Assembly: GCF_024714475.1 (NCBI RefSeq)
Contig: NZ_JAMZMI010000001.1
Location: forward strand, 558,001-622,000
DNA: 64,000 bases
Direction: 5' to 3'
DNA from: Marinoscillum sp. MHG1-6
Lineage (GTDB): Bacteria > Bacteroidota > Bacteroidia > Cytophagales > Cyclobacteriaceae
Each line of letters begins with the position of its first letter. The first letter of the stretch is position 1. Both the position numbers and the translations under genes were made by a program. The notes under the pieces were generated by a model. It made no database searches, had not been told where the DNA came from, and was given only the letters and a program-made list of their open reading frames with translations. Shown piece by piece: positions 8,369 to 19,200 of the stretch.

Positions 8369-9736
8369 TTAAATCACAGGAAGAGAAATTTCGATGGTAG
8401 TACCGGCCGCTTCCTTACTTTCAACTTCGATGGTCCCGCCATATTTTTTGACGATAGTATAAACGATATACAATCCAACGCCTGTGCCTTTTCCCGGTGC
8501 CTTAGTGGTGAAAAACGGATCAAATATTTTATTTTGAATTTTTTTCGGTACTCCAATTCCATTGTCCTGAACCTTAATCTTTATTTTATCCTCCTTTTGG
8601 AATAATTGAACATTGATGCTTGGGTTGGACACCTCTTCAACTGCATCTATACTGTTTCTGAGCAGGTTAAGTAAACACTGGTTGAACTCAAGGGGTAGTC
8701 CATGATAATTGATTGGTTGTTCGGCCTGTAGATCAAAACTGATATGTGAGCTTGCATGCTTTACCAGATAGTAAGTATCCAGCACTACCTCTTGAAGGTT
8801 AAAATCAGTGGAGCTTTCCGAAGGATCATTTTTTGGAGTGATTTTAATGAGGTTAGATAAAATGTCCTCAATATGTTTAGTTCCTCTTTCAACATTGTCT
8901 AATAACATGTTCAGTTCAACGAGTTCTTCCTTGACTGATTCCAATTGAGATCCGTTAATTTGATTCTTTAAAGCATCGATGTTGTTTTTGATCGGCTGAA
9001 TGCTACCACCTACGAAATTCAGGGGATTATTGATTTCATGTGCAATACCCGCAGTAAAGTGACCTAAAGAGGCCATTTTCTCCGACTCTATCAATTGATT
9101 TTGTGTTCGGGTCAGGTTTTTAATGATACGCTCTTTTTCCTTGATGTTTTGGCGGAAGGAAAAGTTGAGCTGCTCAAGTTCGGAATTTTGGGACCGGGCT
9201 CTTTTGCGCTCTTTATCAAATTCCATTTTGAGATAGTTTACCATTAGAAACGTCCCAAAAAGTACTACGAGGTAATCATAGGGTAAGGTCTCATTGGATT
9301 GTGGAGCCTGTACTATCCAATCTGTTTTCAGCTGTATGATTACCAGACCGACCAAAATGGACATAATCAGGACTAGGAAAAAGTTGCGAAAACGTGGGGG
9401 TAAGAAGATGATACAAATAATGCCAACAGCCACGGCTCCAATGCCCGAAGGGCCATAAATCCCGGATAAGGAGATCCAAAAATAGATCAATACCAAAAGG
9501 CAAAGTGCCATCAGTGGAATTCTCAGATGATTGAACAGACCCTTATATCTGGATAGAAAAAAGAAAGTGCCAAAGATTACAATAGCGGCTGCCTCAACGA
9601 GCACCATGGTGGAGATTCCATACAGCCAAAAGCCTTGAATCATACCATGCAGCATAATCAATACAATGATCAGGCAGATGATTTCAAAAAGAGACTTTTC
9701 AAGTCCCGTGCTGGCCCTGGGGATTCTATATTTCAT
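8369..9736 (-). CDS. Membrane sensor histidine kinase
   Basis: A 455-residue sensor kinase. Residues 15-168 contain about six membrane segments with almost no extracytoplasmic loop, so the signal is probably sensed in or near the membrane. A coiled coil spans about 170-215. The phosphoacceptor His233 sits in HFTAGIAHEINNPLNF, an H-box typical of the HisKA type with the HEINNPL signature. The N-box is LLNLLRNSIDAVEE and the ATP lid includes DNGIGVPKK, FDPFFTTK and GTGVGLYI. There is no receiver domain and no response regulator gene nearby. It starts right after the CHAT-gene terminator and may have its own promoter or feed into polA. Confidence 0.9.
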   Translation of the reverse strand: MKYRIPRASTGLEKSLFEIICLIIVLIMLHGMIQGFWLYGISTMVLVEAAAIVIFGTFFFLSRYKGLFNHLRIPLMALCLLVLIYFWISLSGIYGPSGIGAVAVGIICIIFLPPRFRNFFLVLIMSILVGLVIIQLKTDWIVQAPQSNETLPYDYLVVLFGTFLMVNYLKMEFDKERKRARSQNSELEQLNFSFRQNIKEKERIIKNLTRTQNQLIESEKMASLGHFTAGIAHEINNPLNFVGGSIQPIKNNIDALKNQINGSQLESVKEELVELNMLLDNVERGTKHIEDILSNLIKITPKNDPSESSTDFNLQEVVLDTYYLVKHASSHISFDLQAEQPINYHGLPLEFNQCLLNLLRNSIDAVEEVSNPSINVQLFQKEDKIKIKVQDNGIGVPKKIQNKIFDPFFTTKAPGKGTGVGLYIVYTIVKKYGGTIEVESKEAAGTTIEISLPVI

Positions 9737-9750
9737 TTTATCAGCAACAA

Positions 9751-9775
9751 AAAAGGGTTCAAATGGAACCCTTTT
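9751..9775 (-). terminator. Intrinsic terminator of the CHAT gene
   Basis: A perfect 10-bp stem (AAAAGGGTTC at 9751-9760 with GAACCCTTTT at 9766-9775) and a 5-base loop. Read on the minus strand it ends in a run of six T residues, and it begins 22 bases after the stop codon of the CHAT gene. It separates that gene from the histidine kinase downstream. Confidence 0.8.
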
Positions 9776-9797
9776 CTATCTAAAAATAGCACTTTTT

Positions 9798-12700
9798 TTA
9801 TTCTCCTACCATGACAAAGGCTCCCCAGTAGTAAGGCGCCTTCCATTTGTCTTTGATGCGTTTTTGAGCAATGTTAAATGCGGTTTGCTTATCCTTACCG
9901 CTTAACCACTCCTGATAGAAGGTTGTCATTAGTTCTTGTGTCGCATCATCATCCACCGTCCACATGGACATGATCATGGTTTCCGCACCGGCTACTCTAA
10001 AAGCTCTTTGAAGTCCATAAACGCCTTCACCATTTTTGATTTCACCAAGGCCTGTTTCGCAGGCTGATAGAACTACCAGCTCAGTTCCATCTAAATTTAG
10101 GTTCATAGCTTCATAAGCCGTAAGAATTCCATCATCTTCAAAACTCTCCGTTTCAGAAATTTTTCCCCGAGCGATGAAACTATTGGCTCCGGCCAGTATA
10201 AGTCCGGACCTCAGCAGAGGGTTTGCAACATATTCATCCGCATGAATATCTTCCTCATCATGCTCCAGGAAAAATCCGTGTGTAGCAATGTGAAGCGTCT
10301 TCGGATTACGGATGGTTTTGATACTATCCTCCAAAGCATCATTGCTAAGCAGGGTCATTACATCTGCCGATTGTGATATATACAGACTATCTATGAGGCC
10401 AACTTCTTTCTTGGTACCAGGTAGCAGTGCCAGCAATTGGTTGGAGCGCATATACCGGAGCATATTACCACGAAGACCTCTTGGGATAGATCCACCCCGT
10501 GATAATCCACCGGGTTGAGATTCAACTCCCCTGCCACCTCGGCTGATACCTCTTCCTTCGGATGCCGCTTTTACGGCAGATTCAGCAGACTTATCTTTTT
10601 CCTCACCGGATTGATCATCAATGATGCCCATGTTGTAGTTCGGGTAACCAAAAAGGTAGGATTTGCCAGCTTTACCCGAAGAGGTATTGGCGGCGATGAG
10701 GTCCTTGCTATTGGTCACAATGTGGAGCTCTACTTCATCAATAAGAAAGTTGCCTGTGGCCGGGTTTCTGAGGGTATAGATGCTGATCTGATTATACACT
10801 CCATCCGGAGAAAGGTAAACTTTCTTGATATTAGGTATTTTGTTTGCGATCGGTCTCCAGAAAAGCCGGTAACTATAATCCTCGTTCACCTTGTACTTGA
10901 TGGCATTTCGATAGTTGGATAAGAAACGTGTCTCCATTTTCTTCCCGTTTCTCATGATCACCATTTCCGGGAAGGCGGTAGTTTCCGGGGTCAGGATCAA
11001 TGCAGCATAGTAGACTTCATCAGTAAATACACCAGCGGAATCTGTAGAGAAGTCCCGGAATCTTATGATCTCAATAGCCGCTTCGCCTGGTAACAGGGCT
11101 TCCTGAATATCTTTCCAGCTGGTTTTGGTATTCGCATAAGTCGAGGCAAATGCTGCGCTGGATTTACTCAGCTCTTTTTCTATTATGTTGCTGAGGTTTG
11201 TAAGGGAGTCAATCTTTTTGTTTCTGGCAGCCACCGGCATATTGCTGGCGCTAAATAGCTTAGTTAACTTTTCTTTGGTATCTATCCACTGATCGTACCG
11301 CTCCATCAAGGTAGAATCACCACTGTTCATGATGGTTTCTCTTACTTTTTGAGAAGCAGAAAGGATGATGCCTTTTGTCGCCAGTTGATTGTCATACATC
11401 TCACCGATCAGCTCATTATCCTCAGAACTGGTCTCAATGATGAATGAGTTGTACTGTTCAAATGCAGGCTTCAGTTTGTTATAATAAAATTTGGTTTTTT
11501 CCTCTTCGCTAAGAATCGGGAAAACCAGGTTGATCTGGTTGAAGTAGTTATCAAAGGTCTCCTTGTAGTAGCTTAATGCGGTTTTGTAATCCTTCTTTTT
11601 CCAGTTGAGGATTGCCATTTTGGTCGTACTGAGCGCATAGTCCGGATGCGATTTTCCGAGGGCCTTACGGCGAAGTTCCAGTGCTTGCACATGATATTTT
11701 TCCGCATTGTCAAGGTCCCCACTCGTAAAATAGGCCTCACCCAGATAGTAGTTGGCAAAGGCCTGTTGAGAAGCATTGGCTCCTACCTTTTCGAATGTTT
11801 TTACGGCTTTGAGTCCTAGTTCGATAGCCGTGATATCATCACCTTTTTTGTTGTTGACATAGGAAAGGTTCTGAAGAATTCTGCCGTACTCAACACTTTC
11901 TTCTCCCACGATCGACTTATAAGCCTCACCCGCCTTATTGTAATATTCTTCTGCTTTGGAGAGTTTTCCGGCATATCGGTAATTGTCGGCCAGGTTTCCG
12001 GCATCAATGGCAAATGGGTAAGAATTGTCACCGTAGAATTCAACGTCCAACTCCAGGTTTTTCAGAAAGATCTTTTCCGCCTCATCATAGTTTCCAAGGT
12101 CAGTATAGTTGAGTGCCAGATTTCCATCAAGGATCATCAGGTATTCGGTCTGATCACCCTGCATTTTGCTGAGGATGTCCTTGGCCTGAAGGAAAACTTC
12201 TTCGGCCTGAGGAACCTTACCCGTTTCATTGTAAAGCCCTGCAAGGCTGGACAGCGTGCTGACATATTCTATAGAGGCATAAAGCCCTGCGTCATCCAAA
12301 ATCTCAAGGGCGTTGGACAGGTTTTTTTCAGCTCTGGAATAGTTGCCCTCCAGGGTATAGAGGTCACCCATGGTCTTGAGGATCATGGCCTCATTCAGGC
12401 TGTTCTTTTTTACAGATTTCTTAAGCTCTTTGCACAGGTCCAGTCCTTTTTGTGTTTGCTCTACGAACATGTAGTGCTCTGCGAGGGTAAAAGCGGAGGT
12501 ATAATATTCTTCACTTTCTTTTCCGTACTTGGCCTCTTCGATTTTCAATAGTTCAAGGTAGAGTTCTTCCGTCTCGTTGTATCTCCCCAGCTCGTCCTTG
12601 ATATATCCCAGATTAAAGATGACCGTGCTGATGTCATTACTTCCAAGCTCCTTTCGCAGATCATATTCCTGTTGGAAATAGGACAAGGCCGTCTGCATGT

Positions 12701-12956
12701 CATTGTACCAATAGAGGTAAGACTCTCCAAGAAAGGAATTCATTAATGCGGCAAGGGTGTCCTTCCTGTCCAGATAGAAAGACTGAATGCTCTCCTCATT
12801 TTTGAGGATTTTGTCATATTCATAGTTATCATAATAACCCTCTAGCTTGTAATAGAGCTTTTCGGCTTTCTTACTCTCAAACTTGTATTGGGCAAGGGAA
12901 GGAGTAAGGGTGCAGATGAGAATGAAACCACTGATTAAACTGGCTATTCGTACCAT
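9798..12956 (-). CDS. Secreted TPR-CHAT (caspase-fold) protein
   Basis: The chosen ATG at 12956 begins a clear signal peptide (MVRIASLISGFILICTLTPS, cleavage after SLAQ) and gives 1052 residues; an upstream frame from 13028 would bury it. About residues 60-480 are a chain of tetratricopeptide repeats, followed by a helical linker and a C-terminal CHAT domain (about 615-1052). CHAT domains are caspase/separase-like. The putative dyad is intact: His893 in HIATHGFF and Cys966 in LSACETGLG. Unusually, an arginine/glycine-rich stretch (about 795-835, with repeated SRGG) is inserted just before the LPGTKKEV segment. The gene is divergent from the giant surface protein gene. Its target and partner are unknown; a protease role is inferred from the fold. 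Confidence 0.9.
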   Translation of the reverse strand: MVRIASLISGFILICTLTPSLAQYKFESKKAEKLYYKLEGYYDNYEYDKILKNEESIQSFYLDRKDTLAALMNSFLGESYLYWYNDMQTALSYFQQEYDLRKELGSNDISTVIFNLGYIKDELGRYNETEELYLELLKIEEAKYGKESEEYYTSAFTLAEHYMFVEQTQKGLDLCKELKKSVKKNSLNEAMILKTMGDLYTLEGNYSRAEKNLSNALEILDDAGLYASIEYVSTLSSLAGLYNETGKVPQAEEVFLQAKDILSKMQGDQTEYLMILDGNLALNYTDLGNYDEAEKIFLKNLELDVEFYGDNSYPFAIDAGNLADNYRYAGKLSKAEEYYNKAGEAYKSIVGEESVEYGRILQNLSYVNNKKGDDITAIELGLKAVKTFEKVGANASQQAFANYYLGEAYFTSGDLDNAEKYHVQALELRRKALGKSHPDYALSTTKMAILNWKKKDYKTALSYYKETFDNYFNQINLVFPILSEEEKTKFYYNKLKPAFEQYNSFIIETSSEDNELIGEMYDNQLATKGIILSASQKVRETIMNSGDSTLMERYDQWIDTKEKLTKLFSASNMPVAARNKKIDSLTNLSNIIEKELSKSSAAFASTYANTKTSWKDIQEALLPGEAAIEIIRFRDFSTDSAGVFTDEVYYAALILTPETTAFPEMVIMRNGKKMETRFLSNYRNAIKYKVNEDYSYRLFWRPIANKIPNIKKVYLSPDGVYNQISIYTLRNPATGNFLIDEVELHIVTNSKDLIAANTSSGKAGKSYLFGYPNYNMGIIDDQSGEEKDKSAESAVKAASEGRGISRGGRGVESQPGGLSRGGSIPRGLRGNMLRYMRSNQLLALLPGTKKEVGLIDSLYISQSADVMTLLSNDALEDSIKTIRNPKTLHIATHGFFLEHDEEDIHADEYVANPLLRSGLILAGANSFIARGKISETESFEDDGILTAYEAMNLNLDGTELVVLSACETGLGEIKNGEGVYGLQRAFRVAGAETMIMSMWTVDDDATQELMTTFYQEWLSGKDKQTAFNIAQKRIKDKWKAPYYWGAFVMVGE

Positions 12957-13261
12957 GGCGGAATTAAATTTTTTCAATAATAAATATAAAATAACGAATA
13001 ATTTCTGAAGCAAGCAAGGAAGAACCAACTACACAAGTTAGGAATAAGTCAGGAGATTCTTGCGAACGGGTATTATTACCATTAAAACTGATGGCTCAAT
13101 TATGCTCAACCCGAAAAAGGGGTGATTCATCGAAATTACTTTCTCATTTTTCGCAAATAGGATTTAATTGTGTGTTAAGATGTCCTAATACCGTCTAATG
13201 CGTATTTTATCTGATTAACCAAAGATTTATATTAGAACCCTAATTACCGACTATAACCATA
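12957..13261. other. Intergenic region between two divergent secreted-protein genes
   Basis: This A+T-rich stretch of 305 bases separates the starts of the CHAT gene and the giant surface-protein gene, so it must hold promoters for both. I searched both strands for the TTG-N17-23-TAnnTTTG pattern and found no acceptable match. The closest is TATATTAG (13228-13235), one mismatch, without a TTG at the right distance. No hairpin, repeat, small gene or RNA gene is evident. Confidence 0.5.
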
Positions 13262-16200
13262 ATGACAAGCTTTTTTCAGGTCAGAATGCTAGCCCTTGGC
13301 CTATTGGCAGCATTCATACTTAGCAGTTCAACAGTAGCTGCTCAAAACTCATTACAATTTGATGGGATCGATGATTATGTAGGGGTGGGAAACCTCGGCA
13401 CCACTCCAACACAGGGTACATTTGAGACCTGGGCGTGGATCGACGACCATGATGACAACCATGGATTGATGGATACTGATGCCTCTAACATTGCTTCAGG
13501 TTTCAGAATTGAAACCACGGCGGCCGGTGATTTGTATCTCGTTGTTGATGACAATAGTCAATCTCTTCATCATTTCTACCTTGCCCCGGATTCAATCACA
13601 GGATCCTGGATGCACCTGGCATTCACCTGGGATACCGGCACCGGATCATTAATTGGTTATCTGGATGGAGTGCAGGTATTCAATGATGCAGTGGCCTCAT
13701 TTCCGTTAAGTTTTCCGGATGTGGTACTGGGATTTGCCTATCAAAATACAAGCACAAGAATTTGGGATGGTCTTATTGCTGAGACCCGTTTTTGGAACAG
13801 GGCACTCACCGCCTCTGAGGTAGCCTTTTTAAAAGACCAGTCCTTGAGTGGTTTTCAGCCTGACCTATTGGTTTATTATGATTATTCTGAGGGTTCCGGA
13901 ACAACCACCAGTGATTTAAGTAGCAATGGATTTACCGGATCACTTTTTAATAACGTGACCTGGAGTGCTAACGCGCCGGTATTGGCGGGAGCAGATGTCG
14001 ATATCCCGATACTTACTTTTGATCAGGACTTAACAACAACTAATAATTCATTGATCACAGGTACGATTGATGATGTGTTTGCGGTCATCGAAGTGTCTTT
14101 GGACGGAGGTGCTACCTGGAGCCCGGCAGGAAATCCTGGTGATGGTACCTGGGATTATGATATTTCAACTGACCCGACGTTTTCGGGATCGGGCAGTTAT
14201 ACTGTAGATATCCGTGCGATGGATGACGTATTGCAGGTGGGTGTTTATACTGGCACCATGGAATTGGATCAGGTAGCTCCTGTGATAACTTTTGATCAGG
14301 ATGGTCTGACAGTGGGTGATCCAATTATAACAGGGACTATTGATGATCCAGCCGCGATCATAGATGTATCATTAGATTTAGGAGCCACCTATTCACCTGC
14401 CACTAATAATGGAACCACATGGTCTTATGATTTATCGGGGGACATAAATTTTTCAGGAGATAATTTCTACGATGTGGATATAAGGGCCACGGATGTTGCA
14501 TTAAATGAAGGCTTCTACAGCGGTGGTGTGACGTTGAGTTCACCAAGTATTGTAGTTGTCCAGCCTAATGGAGGAGAATTACTTACAGAAGGCCTTCCAT
14601 ATGAAATAACCTGGAGCTATTCAGGTTTTCCGGGTACAGATTTCATCGAGATTCGATTGAGTACTGATGGAGGTGCTACTTTCAACATTATTAATGACGG
14701 CACTTTTGAAACTTTTCCTACCAACTCTTTCAGCTGGACTCCTACCTCTTTTGATGTCACTGGGGAAGGAATTATTGAAGTGGCTAATACCACCGCGTTG
14801 ATTGCAGATCAGAGTGATGGAATTTTTACTGTAGATCCTGCAGGTTGCGATCCCATTACTATTTCTCCAAGTGTTACAGATAATACAGGTTGTACTGTAC
14901 CTGATGGACAAATCTATGTTCAAAGTAGTACACTCGTTGAACCGACTAATGGTTATACCTATGAGTTGTATGATGATTTACTGAACCTTATTGATACTTC
15001 TTCAGCTGGTCAGGATGGTGCTGTCGGCTATACGTTTGCTAATCTACCGGGAGGCCTTTACACTATTCGAGCTTATAACGACGATAATGCCTGTTTTGAT
15101 GAATTGGTGGACATTTTTGTTGACGATCTTTCCAATCCTCCATTTGTAGATGAAGCCTTTGTTTTCATTACGGATGAGAGTAGCCCTGGATTCTTTGATG
15201 GAAGTATCGATGCTTCGACGGCGGTTGGAGGAGGTAGTGGCACGTATGATTACTACTGGTATGAAGGATTTGGAATTGATGTGTTTATTACGAATGAACC
15301 TTCAGGTATTCTGAGTGGACTCACTGCCAACGATTATACATTGGTAGTCCAGGATTTGGTTAGCGGATGTAGCTCGGCAGAATATTATTTCACCGTAAAT
15401 GCCGCAGCGGGTTGCGACCCAATTACCATTACAACTTCTGCCACTGAGAACACTAGTTGTGCTTTACCTGATGGACAAATCTATGTGCAAAGTAGCACGT
15501 TGTCAGAGCCGATCAGTGGCTATACCTATGATCTATATGATCAGTTTTTCAACTTTATGGCGAGTTCAGGCCCGGGTATTGATGGCGCTATCGGATTTAC
15601 TTTCACAGGCTTGGCACCTGGGAATTATACGGTTGAGGTGATTAATGGCGATAACAGCTGTTTAGATAATACGTCCGCCTTTGTTGACGATCTTTCCAAT
15701 CCTCCATTTGTAGATGAAGGCTTTGTTTTCATAACAGATGAGAGCAGTCCGGGATTCTTTGATGGAAGTATTGACGCTTCGACCGCAGCTGGCGGGGGAA
15801 GCGGTAATTATGATTTCTACTGGTACGAAGGTATTGGCATTGATGTATTTATTACCAATGACCCGTCAGGTGTTTTGAGTGGACTCACTGCTAGCGATTA
15901 TACGTTGGTAGTCCAGGATTTGGTAACCGGATGTAGTTCCGGGGAATACTACTTTACCGTGAATTCGGGAGGAGCATGCGATCCTATTAATATTACTCCA
16001 ACAATTTCTGATAATACCGATTGTGCCAATCCAAATGGACAGATTTATGTTCAAAGCAGCACGCTGACTGAGCCGGTTAGTGGTTATACCTACGAATTAT
16101 ATGACGATTTACTTAGCTTAATTGCGATTTCTCCAGGAGGTCAGGATGGTACGACGGGCTACACTTTTACTAATCTGATTGGAGGCTTGTATACCATTCG

Positions 16201-19200
16201 AGCCTATAATGACGATAATGGTTGCTTTGATGACTTAGCGGATATTTTTGTAGATGAGCTATCTAACCCACCCTTCGTAGACGAAGCCTTTGTTTTTGTA
16301 TCGGCTGAAAGCAGTCCGGGTGCTTTTGATGGAAGCATTGATGCATCCAGTGCTGCTGGAGGAGGCAGTGGTAATTATGATTATTTCTGGTATGAGGGTT
16401 TTGGTACGGCAGTACCGTATACTTCTGGGGTTAGTATCATTTCCGGTCTCGCAGCAGGCGATTATACGCTGGTGGTTCAGGATTTAGTTACCGGATGTAG
16501 CTCCGGGGAGTACTACTTTGCTGTAAATTCAGGAGGTCCCGGAGTTTACTATGAACCATTTGCCGATGGAATTCCTGCGGATTGGACTTTCCAAAATGCC
16601 ACCTGGATCGGGGATCCAAATAAAGGATTTAACCAAGAACCTGGTGCAGTACGTCTGGAAAGTGGAGTAGGCAATCACCTGACGACCCCTCATTTCGAGG
16701 CTGTGACCTTTATATCCTTCCAGCATCGTGTAGATGTAAATATTGCCGATGGCTTTGTGTTTAGCGTACTGGGATCTGACGATGGTGGAGCCACCTTTAA
16801 TGTTGATTTGGGAGGAGGAATTAGCGTACCAAAAATTGATACGGTTTATGAGGAATTCTATGTGGATGTCATAGCAACTTATGGTACTGATTATTATGGT
16901 CCGATAAAAATTGTTACGGACGGATCTGGGGATTCTCCCGGTATCATTGACGACTTTCAAACCGACGGATTCATTAGCGGCGGAGGACCGGGAAATTACG
17001 CCTTGCAGTTTGATGGCGTCAATGAATATGTGACCATAGATGGTATTGGAGATTACTACGAGCAGCCGCAGTTAACGATCGAGGCCTGGGTGAACCCAAG
17101 TTCAGCTACTTCTTATATACTTTCCTCAGAGAATAATGGGGGTTGGGGATTTTATGTCAACGGCGGCGTATTGTCCGTAACCAATGTCGGTGTTGGAGGT
17201 ATTTCTAGTACGGCCTCTATCCCGATAGATACCTGGACGCATGTGGCGGTATCTTATGATCAGGCCAATGATGCGGTGCGATTCTATCAAAATGGTACTT
17301 TCATTGAAGAACAGACTTTTGCCTTGTTTTCAGGCTCTTTAAACAGTGCCTATACCATTGGAGCCCGTACGACTTCTGCTCAGTATTCCGTCCAGCTGAT
17401 TGACGAAGTGCGCGTATGGGGTGCTGTTTTGAGTGATGCTGATATTGCAGCACGGTATGGAGAGTTCTTATATGGCAATGAACCAAACCTTTTATCCTAC
17501 TTCAACTTTGAAGATGGTCCGGGAAGTTCCCAGGCGTATGACTATGCTGAGTCAGGCTATTTTGGGACACTTTACAATATGGATGTCAGTAATTGGGTAG
17601 CAGGGCCGATCCTCACTTATCCCCCTCCGATAAATTACTATGAATCTTTCTCAAGCGGAATTCCTGCTGATTGGACTTTCCAAAATGCGAGCTGGATAAG
17701 TGATCCAGACAAAGGATTTAATCTGGAACCGGGAGCTGTGCTATTGCAAAGTGGTGCTGGAAATCATTTGACCACACCACATTTTGATGCCGTTAGCTAT
17801 ATCTCCTTACAGTACCGCGTTGATGTGCTAAATGCTGATGGATTTGTATTTAGTGTGCTTGGGTCTGATGATGGCGGAGCCACGTTTAATGTTGATTTAG
17901 GGGGTGGATTAATTGCTAAAACGGACACGGTTTACCAGGAATTATACATTGATGTATTCTCGACCTATGGCACGGAATATTATGGGCCGATACAAATTGT
18001 TACGGATTTCTCCGGGGACTCTCCCGGATTGATCGATGAATTCAAAACGGATGGTTTTATTGGAGGAGGTGGGCCTGTTGGCTATGCCCTGGATTTTGAC
18101 GGTGTAGATGATTATGCAGAAACGGACCCAATAAATTATGCGGGAACATTTACCCTGGAGGCCTGGGTAATTCTGGACGAAACCATAGATCCGGGAGGAT
18201 CAGGGATTATCTCAACCATGCCGGAAAGTTTCACTTTCGAAATGGGTCTGTCGAGTCAGGGATATTTATACGCTTCATTTAATGGAATTACATCCGATAC
18301 GGCAACCACTACATTCATCAATGATTTCAACTGGCACCACATTGCCATGTCCTATGATAATTTGACCGGTGATGCGATCTTATATGTGGACGGAAATCAG
18401 GAGTTGATCATTGCAGCGCCAACAGGTATTAGTCTGACAGCACAGAGTCTATACTTTATGGCCAATACGGCCTTGACGAAATACACAAGAGGGTATTTGG
18501 ACGAAGTCAGAATGTGGGATCATATCAGAACTCAGGCAGATATTAACAATGATATGTTTCAGGAGCTTAATGGCGGTGCTCCGGGATTGATACACTATTT
18601 CAATTTCAATGAAGGCGGCGGTACTGAGGCTTATGACTTTTTAGGTGGTCTGACAGCCTTCCTTGATCCTATGGGAATTGGCAATTATCCCTTTTATATC
18701 CAGCCTGGTGCGCCGGTATCTGGTGGTGAAGGGCCGCTCACCGATATCTACATGAACACACACTTCATCGAGGATCAGACAGTTCCTCCCGGAACATCTG
18801 ATGTTTTGGTCTATAAGATGGAAGCCCAAATTGTGAATGGTCCTGCGGATATAGAAGGCTTCTTTTTAAGAGTTGGAGGCCCTTATGACCCATCAGACTT
18901 CCTGAATTTCAATTTTTACCAGAGTGTGGGTGTTGATGATTTTGCCGGAGCTGAGCTGTTAGGATCGCCTACCTTTGGAACTCCGTTCGGTCAGGATACG
19001 GTGGGACTATTTTTTAATCGCTCTTATTCTGCTGATCAGATAGTGTACTATTATGTAACAGCTAATATTAGTCCTGATGCCTTTATTGGGGATGCCTTTA
19101 ATATTCTGACACCTAATTCAGAGCATTTTGGATTCGGTAATGTGAACTTCATTGGAGACGGTCTGACTGATGGACCCATAATCAACATTGATAATGTTCA

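Noticed and set aside
12957-13028. N-terminal extension of the CHAT protein to 13028
   Set aside because: The ATG at 12956 begins a proper signal peptide, which the extension would bury.
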